This document shows positions 24,368-31,747 of a stretch of DNA of 43,010 nucleotides, piece after piece. The stretch lies in the NCBI RefSeq assembly GCF_004354985.1, contig NZ_SMSK01000028.1:1-43010 (forward strand), in the 5' to 3' direction. The notes under the pieces are model-generated. The model ran no database searches, had not been told where the DNA came from, and was given only the letters and a program-made list of their open reading frames with translations. The DNA is from Segetibacter sp. 3557_3 (GTDB taxonomy: Bacteria > Bacteroidota > Bacteroidia > Chitinophagales > Chitinophagaceae). The position numbers and the translations under genes are program-made. How positions within the stretch are numbered: the first letter of the stretch is position 1; each line of letters starts with the position of its first letter.

Positions 24368-27212
24368 TTTTTCCGATAATCGTTTTTCAACCCAAAGCTC
24401 GTTATCTTTAAATTCATGATTTTCAGGGAATCTGCTAACCAGTTCAGCAAAGTGCTGCTTTGCAAACTGATAATAGATTTTTGCTTCATTTTTATTTTGT
24501 TTTTGCTCAAACACTGAAGCCAAGTCAATGTAAGAAATAGCCAATCAATTTTTGAAAAAAGCATTTCTCGGATAAGCTTCATAGAGTTCTTCAATTAATT
24601 TTGTTTCATCTTTGTAATGAGCTAAAGCTTTGCCGAGGTTGCCTAGTGAAGCCTGTGTCTCGCCGAGTTTTAAGTAGGAAATCGCCAATCCATTTTTAAA
24701 ATCTACATTTTGAGGATAGCTTTCATAGAGTTCTTTACTTAATTCAACGTCCTGTTCATAGAATGCTAAGGCTTTGTCGAGATTCCCTAACGCAGCGTGT
24801 GTCTCACCGAGTTTCTCGTAAGAGACAGCCAAGCCGGTTTTAAAATCCACATTTTGAGGATAGCTCTCATAGAGTTCTTCGAATAATTCCGTTTCATCTT
24901 CATATAAAGCTAAAGCTGTATTGAGATTACCTAGGGCAGTGTGTGTTTGGCCGAGTTTGGAGTAAGAAATAGCCAAGCCGTTTTTGAAATCGACATTTTC
25001 AGGGTAGGCTTCATATAGTTCTATTTCCAAACGATTACAGTTTTGGTAAAAAGCTAGCGCTTCGTTCATGTTGCCGAGAGCAGTGTGTGTTTCTCCGAGT
25101 TTTAAGTAAGAAATAGCCAACCCATTTTTGAAATCTACATTTTGAGGATAGGTTTCGTAGAGTTCTTTACTTAATTCAATGTCCTGTTTATAGAAAGCTA
25201 GCGCTTCGTTCATGTTGCCGAGAGCAGTGTGTGTTTCTCCGAGCTTTAGGTAAGAAATAGCCAACCCATTTTTAAAATCTACATTTTGGGGATGGGCCTG
25301 GTGGAGTTCTCTTTCCAAACAATTGAACTTTCGGTAAAAAGCCATGGCTTTGTCCAGGTTGCCTGTTGTTAGATGATAATTGCCTGCTCTTTCTATATAA
25401 TAGCGATAGCCGCATCTGCTTTGTCAAAGGTATTTACTGCAGCTTCAGCATACCGAGTATATAGAGCAGCTTCCTGATAAGTAGCATAAATAAAATGACC
25501 TGTTCCTGCTTCATAGGACAATCTTGTTATTAGATTATTTAAGACTCCTTTGCAGTCCTGAAGGAGATCAGGATTTTTCTTTTTTGTAATGGCCTGTATG
25601 ACGGGGGCTTACCTTAAAAGAGGCATATGTATCATTGTAATCCAGCCAGCCCTTTCGTGACAGGGAAAGAAGGTTTTGTTCTAAAGTTGCTGTATCAGGT
25701 ATCAGCGTTTCCAATATTTTAAATGGAATGCTCTCAGCTGGTAATACCGCAAGTAGAGAAAGTAGACTGGATTCATTCTGACTGAGCCTACTTAGCTCGT
25801 ACATTGCTGAAATTATCCAATTCAGGCTTTTCTTTTAGAAGCGTATAGCCTGAAGCCTTATGAGCAGTACCTACAGCAGCAGACTTACCTAGACCAAGTA
25901 AACCCCTGTGTTGCAAGTCATCAAGCAGCTCAGTAATGCTGTAATGTATTTTAAGCCGGTTTAAATTATGCAGGTTTTTTGCCAGCAACTCAATAACTAA
26001 TGTATTATAGCCAACAGCAATTAGTATTTCGTTCAGTAATACATCTTCCACTGCCTTATGACCGGGATAGTGCTTTTTAAATAATTCAAACGCTGAAATT
26101 TTCTCTAACGGTTCTATCCTATGCGTCGCTGTATGCTCAAATTCTGTGATGCGGGTAGTAAGCAGCACATGAAAATTGGCGCAACTCCTTAGGGCCAAGT
26201 AGTGATCTTCCAGCTCTGTAACCTCATTCGCATTGTCTATCACCAATAAACAAGGCTTCTTCAAATTGCGCAATGCATCTAGAAGCACCACCAGTCTTTC
26301 ATTAGCAGGCATAGTTTCTTCAAAGCTGACTTCCAGCGGTATTGCCAGGGTAAGCAAAGTTTCCGAAAGGCTATTGCCTGTAAATACCCATGCCAAGTGC
26401 TGATAGGCCTCCTAGTACTTGAGGTAATAGTGTGCAGCAAGGGTAGTCTTGCCAATCCCACCTTCCCCATTTACCAACAACAACAGGTTATTACCTTCAA
26501 ACAGTTTTTGGTGTACTGCTTGTAGATCATTGTCTCGGCCCAGAAAACTTTCTGAAAAAAACGGCTGTGCACCCAGAAATTTTTGTAGTTTTTTTTGCCG
26601 TATTGAGAACTGGTATCATTCAACGTGGAATCAATACTAGGGTGGATAGCTTGGAAAATAGCTCGAACAAGCTTGATCGATAGAGCGATAGAGTATTTTT
26701 ATCAGCTCATCCTCACTGCTGAATTTAATTTCGTTGTGATGTCCACAGCTTGTTAATCGCCTTAAATGCAATTGCTGAGATTTTTGTTGTTCAGCCTGAA
26801 ACTCGTATGAGCTATATCTCACTGCTTCCGCTGAGGGCTTCGCTATAAGTAATGTTTTTTTATGATACGCAGCCAGCCACGCTTCCCATTGCGTGTAGCT
26901 TAATTGCTCATTGCCATTCAGCGCGGGTAACAGCACAGGAAAGCGCGTTCCAAAGTCCTTATATACATGGTTGATATACTCCAGTGAAAGCGCATTTGCC
27001 ATACTGCCGGTCATGTCGCCACAGATATGAATAACAGCATCACAGTGTTTAATGTATTCATCCAGCTTTTGCAATGCAGAGACGCCATAGGCAATGAAAT
27101 CTTCCTGGATCTTGGTAGTAAGATTTGGCCTGCTAAAGTCCTTTCGCATAGCATCGCGGTACTGGCCAAACTCGTTGCTTACACATGAAATAAAAAGACA
27201 AACTTGTGGCAT
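24365..27212 (-). pseudogene. Decayed STAND (NLR-like) gene: DUF4062 / NB-ARC / TPR
   Basis: Reading frames joined across lesions give one protein of about 950 residues. From ATG 27212 there is a DUF4062-like domain (PQVCLFISCVSNEFGQYRDA...CDAVIHICGDMTG). Next comes a linker with FLGRDNDLQAVHQKLF, an NB-ARC ATPase with Walker A NGEGGIGKTTLA (coded near 26440-26475) and a Walker B-like CLLVIDNANE, then a winged-helix-like segment (SSLLSLLAVLPAE). Five 48-residue TPR repeats follow, with a C-terminal cap ending at TGA 24365-24367. Lesions are extra or missing bases at 26655-26658, 26589-26596 (T8), 25800-25808, 25603-25607 (G5) and 25391-25412, and nonsense codons at 26412-26414 (TAG) and 24545-24547 (TGA). 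Such proteins are phage sensors in known systems. This copy should be inactive unless the indels are sequencing errors. Confidence 0.8.
24566..25285 (-). repeat. Five tandem 144-bp TPR-coding repeats
   Basis: Five consecutive 48-codon units, each starting NVDFKNGLAISY or close to it, followed by KLGETHTALGN and a variable second helix ending in ELYExYPQ. Units 1 and 2 are nearly identical through residue 32. A degenerate sixth unit (NAFFKN, then a nonsense codon) follows. The high DNA identity makes the array prone to copy-number change by recombination. In NLR-like sensors the TPR part recognises the trigger, so such variation would change specificity. Confidence 0.85.
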
Positions 27213-27676
27213 CGATTTTCATAAATAGATTTCCAGCTTAATATAAGCATTAGAAAATAAAAATTCTACTTGTGAGAGTATCGACTCTCATTTTTTGTTT
27301 TCAACAGCGGGTTACGAGCCCCCCGAATGCACATCCTAGCTGATAAAGTAAGACACTATATGAAATGCATTTTACTACCTGGCAGCGCAGAATTTCGAAG
27401 AATGATTTCCCGGGCGGCCCCACTTCTGAATATGGCTGATTAAGGCTATAACTTTACTGTGCGAGCATATTCCAAGCTATCCTGCATCTGAGTATAGAAA
27501 GAAGTTCTGACTTGCTTGAAAATTAGCTCTTGAAGGTGAGAACTCCTACGCTGTTTCATTCACCTACTTAACATAACATAAATTATAGGAATTCTTAACA
27601 GTATGATTATAAGCCAGTTATGGGTATCAATTAACATAATACTCTATGCTGTTTGTTAACCTTGGTAAACGGATGA
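27213..27676. other. Intergenic region upstream of the STAND pseudogene
   Basis: 464 bp without a supported gene. It holds the perfect hairpin at 27273-27290 (separate entry) and a copy of the AAGTAAGACACTATA half-site at 27345-27360. No clear promoter was found for the minus-strand STAND gene. The right part (27540-27676) is very AT-rich and ends at the RES gene's stop. Confidence 0.45.
27273..27297 (+). terminator. Intrinsic-terminator-like hairpin with T-tract
   Basis: TGAGAGT (27273-27279) and ACTCTCA (27284-27290) form a perfect 7-bp stem with loop ATCG, followed by TTTTTTGTTT on the plus strand. It looks like a rho-independent terminator, but no plus-strand gene lies upstream within 3.7 kb. 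On the minus strand it sits about 60 bp before the STAND start and could be an operator, or a leftover of an earlier gene order. Confidence 0.5.
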
Positions 27677-28132
27677 TCAATCTCGAAAAAGACGTTCGTC
27701 AAACATGTAACGCTCAGACTTGACGATTTTGATCTTGTAAAAATCCGGATGATCAGGGTTTAGAACAAAGTTAAATTCATCAGTCACTGAAGCCGATGGA
27801 ACCTTTAAGGCTAAAAATTCATTTTGCTTCATCAAATCAGAACCTATGAGCTGCGTTAAATGCTCCATTTGACGCCATTCTTTTGGTAGGTTCTGTTCTG
27901 TTACGCAGAAAATGGGTGCGTCATCTGGTATTACTATGTCTAAGAGGAAGTAATTTACAGGAATAACACCTTGGCTGGTATGAACAATTAACTCAAGGTT
28001 TGCTAAGGCGCGTGACTCGCTGGTATACAAAACCGCCAAACCGATAGGATTCCATCTTCCTCCGAATATTGCTGCTCCTTTTCCGGTTAAATCGTCTTTG
28101 AACCTTTCTGCGGTGAGCCTAAACACTATCAT
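27677..28132 (-). CDS. RES-domain toxin of a RES-Xre toxin-antitoxin system
   Basis: 151 aa, the usual size. RES landmarks are FRLTAERFKDDLTGKGA, GGRWNP with the Arg, AVLYTSES with the Tyr, and RALANLELIVH with the Glu. These are the three residues that form the NAD-binding/ADP-ribosyltransferase-like active site in the family. Characterised members (MbcT and others) deplete NAD+ and stop growth, and are neutralised by the Xre/MbcA/ParS partner. The ATG at 28132 overlaps the antitoxin's stop by 4 bases (ATGA), so the two are translated together, antitoxin first. The C-terminal region (DFYKIKIVKSERYMFDERLF) also fits the family. The gene looks intact and should be active. Confidence 0.93.
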   Translation of the reverse strand: MIVFRLTAERFKDDLTGKGAAIFGGRWNPIGLAVLYTSESRALANLELIVHTSQGVIPVNYFLLDIVIPDDAPIFCVTEQNLPKEWRQMEHLTQLIGSDLMKQNEFLALKVPSASVTDEFNFVLNPDHPDFYKIKIVKSERYMFDERLFRD

Positions 28133-28542
28133 GCTAGTATGCCATGTTGTATTCTTCCTAACTTGGTTCGAACGAGGTTTATACCTTGAGAGTTAGAGAG
28201 GAATTCAATGGGTTGCTTACCACCTAAAGCTTCTACATTGCTGTGGAGCCATTTTTTGAAACCATCTGCTCCTAAAACCTCAACCCCTAACTTATACAAC
28301 TGGAAGATCTCAACAATTCTTTCGGCCGACAAGCTAGGTAGTACAGCGTCCGCTTTCTTCCATCGCTGAAGAGTTCGGGTTGTAGTGCCCAGGAAACTGG
28401 CCCAGTCGGCTAATGTAAGTGGTAGCTCTCTATAGATTTTATCGAAGTTGCTGTAACTGATACCCTCTTTTAGAAGTGCAATGATGTCTAAAGTTTGACT
28501 TTCAGTTTTAACGCTATGCGGCAAAGTTTCAATCGACTTCAT
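28129..28542 (-). CDS. Xre/MbcA/ParS-family antitoxin
   Basis: 137 aa. An N-terminal Xre-like HTH is seen at about residues 40-65 (LTLADWASFLGTTTRTLQRWKK), followed by the DUF2384-type toxin-binding region (LSAERIVEIFQLYKLGVEVLG, then FKKWLHSNVEALGGKQPIEF). These are the standard features of the antitoxin in RES-Xre pairs; it binds the RES active site and represses its own promoter. A palindrome lies between the promoter elements just upstream (separate entry), consistent with autoregulation. The ATG at 28542 is the only reasonable start. Confidence 0.93.
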   Translation of the reverse strand: MKSIETLPHSVKTESQTLDIIALLKEGISYSNFDKIYRELPLTLADWASFLGTTTRTLQRWKKADAVLPSLSAERIVEIFQLYKLGVEVLGADGFKKWLHSNVEALGGKQPIEFLSNSQGINLVRTKLGRIQHGILA

Positions 28543-28554
28543 AACCTGTTTTGG

Positions 28555-28587
28555 TAAATATACGACAAATGTCGCATAATTCTACAA
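28555..28587 (-). promoter_or_regulatory. Promoter and palindromic operator of the RES-Xre operon
   Basis: On the minus strand TTG (28585-28587) and TATATTTA (28555-28562) are 22 bases apart, close to the Bacteroidota consensus. Between them lies the perfect palindrome CGACAAATGTCG (28563-28574). Its place inside the promoter, 20 bp before the antitoxin gene, makes it the natural binding site for the Xre protein. Confidence 0.55.
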
Positions 28588-28833
28588 ACGATAGACAACC
28601 GGATGAACTGGCCGCATTACCCATCTTAAATTTAAAAACCGAACTCTACTCGAGTGCACACATGATGTCCGGGAAACTCAGCAAGAAAAAATTGTTTCTT
28701 TATCCAGGCAGCAGCCGTCTTTCTACCTCTTTCAGGATTGTGGATGCTAAATGTTCCGCAGATGGTTCTCAGAACCCTATAGGCTTACCTGGCGGTGATC
28801 AGCCTGCAGTCCCATTCCTCTGCGTGTTTTGGA

Positions 28834-29094
28834 TTACCTCATTGGTCCTTTTTCGCTTAGGAGCCAAGCCTCGGATATGTTATATTCTTGACAAAGCCTG
28901 GCACAGTGTTCCAAGTTCGGGTAAGTTCCTGACTTGGTTTTTAACCCCGAGTAGTATGAGGGTTGAAGGCCAACGTTGCGGGCAATCTCACCTTCTGTAA
29001 CGTTCGGGTAACGTTCTTTATAGATTTCCTGAACCGCTCTTAGAAATCTGCGTTTGATTGCCTGGCTGTATGGTCGCTGTCTGTGGTTTGGCAA
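28834..29094 (-). CDS. Small XRE-like HTH protein
   Basis: 86 aa. The arrangement IKRRFLRAVQEIY, then VTEGEIARNVGLQPSYYSGLKTKSG and LEHCARLCQEYNISEAWLLSEKG, is that of short phage-repressor-like HTH proteins in Bacteroidota, with a helix-turn-helix and the closing 'YNIS..WLL..G' motif. The first codon is TTG (29092-29094); no ATG or GTG lies between it and the upstream stop, so either TTG is used or the 5' end is lost. It is a separate transcription unit about 290 bp upstream of the RES-Xre pair, same strand. It may regulate neighbouring accessory genes. Confidence 0.65.
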   Translation of the reverse strand: MPNHRQRPYSQAIKRRFLRAVQEIYKERYPNVTEGEIARNVGLQPSYYSGLKTKSGTYPNLEHCARLCQEYNISEAWLLSEKGPMR

Positions 29095-29206
29095 AACTGA
29101 ATCTTTCCCCTGAAATTAGGGCAATATTGACGTATAATGCTGGTCACCCCTAAACATTACTTGATCAAAGCCTTGCAGATTTCACCAGTATAATTTAATT
29201 TGATAT

Positions 29207-29353
29207 ATGTGGACTGCATTCAAGTTGTTTTGGGTTTGGATATATCTTGTAGTTTTTGGACAGGAGGTTAGCTTCAAAGAAATCTCCGTTAAAGTATTCC
29301 TGGTCTGGATACCCTTAACCTTATTTCTGCTCTATAGTATTCTTAGAATATAG
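29207..29353 (+). CDS. Possible 48-aa membrane peptide
   Basis: An ATG-initiated frame below usual length cut-offs: two hydrophobic segments (FKLFWVWIYLVVFG and VFLVWIPLTLFLLYSIL) joined by a short charged loop. A TTG (29173) and TAATTTG near 29195 could be a promoter. Small two-helix proteins next to regulators are frequent as toxins or modulators, but with only 48 codons in AT-rich DNA this could be chance. Confidence 0.3.
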   Translation: MWTAFKLFWVWIYLVVFGQEVSFKEISVKVFLVWIPLTLFLLYSILRI

Positions 29354-29452
29354 CAACTTGTCGCCGCTAGCCTTATGTTCTAAATAAGATTGCTAAAAAA
29401 TTTAGTATTGTTGATGCAGAACTATTAGTTTTGAAGCTAATAAAACATCCAG

Positions 29453-29782
29453 TTGGCTTACTATCGGGTAACTATATGGCGCAAAACAGGTAAAAAGCTT
29501 ATAGGAGTTCGGGAGCTAGGCCACAGCAATGTTGAATTTGCAACAAATTATTTCAGGCTACAGGCATCAAAGCATGTTCATGATATGGTCGATATCGAAG
29601 CTGCCTTATTGTCGAACAACTCGACGGCCGTACGGAAGTACAAAGCAGCAGAAGCAAAGCGAAGAGAAGACATGAAATGGCCTGAACAAGAGGACCCATT
29701 TATTTTTCAGTCCAGAAAGGAACAAGCCAAGAATAGCAGCAAAGTCCCATGGAGCGAGTTTAAGAAGAAGGATGATAAATGA
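29453..29782 (+). CDS. Small hypothetical protein of accessory-region type
   Basis: 109 aa, TTG start at 29453; two stop codons lie a few codons upstream, so no earlier start exists. The first half reads YYRVTIWRKTGKKLIGVREL and TNYFRLQASKH, then VDIEAALLSNNSTAVRKYKA. The rest is charged (KRREDMKWPEQEDPF, ending KKKDDK). Similar proteins of about 100 residues with '(K/I)GVREL...YF' occur in Bacteroidota genomes (from memory), often without known role. It stands alone, convergent with the membrane protein gene at 30051. Confidence 0.5.
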   Translation: MAYYRVTIWRKTGKKLIGVRELGHSNVEFATNYFRLQASKHVHDMVDIEAALLSNNSTAVRKYKAAEAKRREDMKWPEQEDPFIFQSRKEQAKNSSKVPWSEFKKKDDK

Positions 29783-30050
29783 ACTCCTAGGCAAAATACC
29801 TAAAGGTTCATCCAATGGTTTTTTTAGATGAGAACATGTTTTTGTACAGCAAATCTTTGTACATCGTATCAACCATCGGTTTTAATCTTATCAAGGTGAG
29901 CTCAGATGGTTGTTGACAAAAATATGTTGATCACCTTAGAACTCCATCGTCAACTGCAACACTTCCTGAGGGCAGGAGTAAATATAGCACAGTCTACCAT
30001 CAACGACGGATTTTTATTCTTTCTACAAGGTTGATTAACTCACTTCATAA

Positions 30051-31358
30051 TCACTTAGTAAAGAAAAAAGCAGCAATATTTGTAATACAGGCGAGTCCAA
30101 CTATACATTCAAATATGATAAGGCCAGCTAAAAGAAAGCTATTTAGTTTGATCCTTTCATAGTCCAGTTTCAAGCTAAAAAATACAAATGCTGTAAATAG
30201 AAAGCAGTTTACGATCTTTTTCACTTTTTTCTCGAAGGTGGTAAGCCTTTCGGTATTGAGTCTTTGATCTGCCCTTACCACTTCGTCTATCCGATATGTT
30301 TCAAGTATCAATCGTTTATATAACACTATATTGATAATTGAAAACATCAAGAATAGATAAACGGTATTTCGCCAAATAAGTCCTTTGTTATAACCATAAT
30401 CCCACCAATATTTTTCAACTAAGTTGACAAGATATGCATATGTTGTTCCTTGGGTTGCATATTGAAATGCCTTAAATTCTTTGTCAGCTTTAGCATAACC
30501 ATCAGAAAATCCGAAGTATTGCTGCTGTGCAAGCAGTTCTCTATACATCCGGTGCTTGAACGGCATTATATTCTGCTTGAAAAAGTTTTCCTTACCCAGA
30601 CTTCTATAAAGTTCATCAGTTGGCAGTGCCAACTGCACGTCAATATAATTAAATTTTATTCGCGGGATATCGCTGAAAGGGATTTCTAATAAAGATGTTT
30701 TTCTATCGGTGTTTTCGAACAACGTCAAATCCAGTGGATTTTCTTGACTGTAATGATTAGCAGTGTTATGCAGTATTACTGAGTCAGGAAGTTGTGTTCG
30801 CAAGATCATTAGGTTCTTAATCTTGCAATTATTCATATATAATCTTTTAATATCGTTTTCCATTATCAATAGTTCGCCAATTGTGTCATTTACTAGATCA
30901 AGCCCCTTCAATGAATCGTTAACTAAGTTGATGTTGTCCGACTTAATATTTCTTATCAACACATTTTTCACGTTACTCATCACAATGTCAGCGTGTAAGA
31001 AAGTTCCTTTTACAAACACGAAATCAGCTTTGGAGTTGATAATTTCTAGACCCTTCATATCGATTCCTTTGTGGACAAACATTGTGCGTCCCTGTATTTT
31101 GATGCTGTCAAGTTGCTTGCAATCTCGTCCGCACAGTTTTCCAGCATCTAAATAATATCTGCTACTATCTACATCTACATTAATACGAAAGTTGAATTTT
31201 ATTCGCCGAGCAATATCTTTAATAGTCACTATATTTTGGGTATCAGGAGTAGATAGAAGATATGTCTCTTGGGAACTAGCTGTGGTTGTACAACCTACAA
31301 TCATAGCTATAAATAGGCTCATCCACCTCAATTGGGAACTTATCCGATCCATTCGCAT
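30051..31358 (-). CDS. Lipoprotein/membrane protein with beta-helix-like repeats and C-terminal membrane helices
   Basis: The start is set at ATG 31358; the 45 upstream in-frame residues look non-coding. The N-terminus MRMDRISSQLRWMSLFIAMI followed by VGC resembles a lipoprotein signal. Residues about 80-230 repeat short strands (KGLEIINSKADFVFV, VKNVLIRNIKSDNINLVNDS, LLIMENDIKRLYMNNCKIKN) in the manner of pentapeptide or right-handed beta-helix proteins. The C-terminal third has three membrane helices (NTVYLFLMFSIINIVLY; FLFTAFVFFSLKL; LLAGLIIFECIVGLACI). Membrane-linked pentapeptide-like proteins of this build are known in Bacteroidota without assigned function. It is on the same strand as the STAND gene, about 390 bp downstream of its end, so it may be a separate transcript. 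Confidence 0.65.
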   Translation of the reverse strand: MRMDRISSQLRWMSLFIAMIVGCTTTASSQETYLLSTPDTQNIVTIKDIARRIKFNFRINVDVDSSRYYLDAGKLCGRDCKQLDSIKIQGRTMFVHKGIDMKGLEIINSKADFVFVKGTFLHADIVMSNVKNVLIRNIKSDNINLVNDSLKGLDLVNDTIGELLIMENDIKRLYMNNCKIKNLMILRTQLPDSVILHNTANHYSQENPLDLTLFENTDRKTSLLEIPFSDIPRIKFNYIDVQLALPTDELYRSLGKENFFKQNIMPFKHRMYRELLAQQQYFGFSDGYAKADKEFKAFQYATQGTTYAYLVNLVEKYWWDYGYNKGLIWRNTVYLFLMFSIINIVLYKRLILETYRIDEVVRADQRLNTERLTTFEKKVKKIVNCFLFTAFVFFSLKLDYERIKLNSFLLAGLIIFECIVGLACITNIAAFFFTK

Positions 31359-31747
31359 GCGTAGGCTTTTTAAGCAAGTGGCTAAATTATGCTTTCGTCG
31401 GCAAATCCATTGTAAGTTCTGCCATCTTGTTTTTGTGCTGGTGGGGATTTCATGTTGGCAACCGCTGAAGGAGTTTTTCTTTTTCCCAGACAAATTGCAA
31501 CTTGCTGCCGCAGAAAGTTTCTATGTTTCCTGGCAAGTTGTTCTTAAACGACGTTGTTACTTCGTTGAGGCATCGCTCAAAAAATCGTTTATTGCAGACC
31601 TAAACCACAGTAGAGCCTTAAGCAATACGGACTTTGGAGATATCTTACTAGTTACTATTGACTAAATCCGCGCCACTTGAAATGCCCTTGATTCATGGGC
31701 CGAAAAAAATGATTCACCTTGTTTTTTTCTCCAAAAGTTTTAAAACC
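31359..31747. other. Intergenic region between the STAND gene and the membrane lipoprotein
   Basis: 389 bp. Open frames crossing it on both strands (to 31493 minus, 31192-31665 plus) have Cys/Trp/Phe-rich, domain-free translations and are not called. No clear terminator or promoter was recognised; a T/A-rich tract at 31711-31741 lies just after the STAND stop. Confidence 0.4.

Noticed and set aside
24566-25285. Regular 144-bp repeats as a CRISPR-like array
   Set aside because: The whole repeat is coding (TPR units), there are no short repeats with unique spacers and no cas genes.
27301-27420. GC-rich patch as a tRNA
   Set aside because: No acceptor/T-arm pairing and no GTTCRA-type loop could be built.
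28551-29000. 149-codon plus-strand frame
   Set aside because: It opposes the HTH gene and the translation (Ser/Cys/Phe-rich, no domain) looks like a shadow.
31192-31665. 157-codon plus-strand frame over the start of the membrane lipoprotein gene
   Set aside because: Shadow of the minus-strand gene and its leader; Trp/Phe/Arg-rich without structure.
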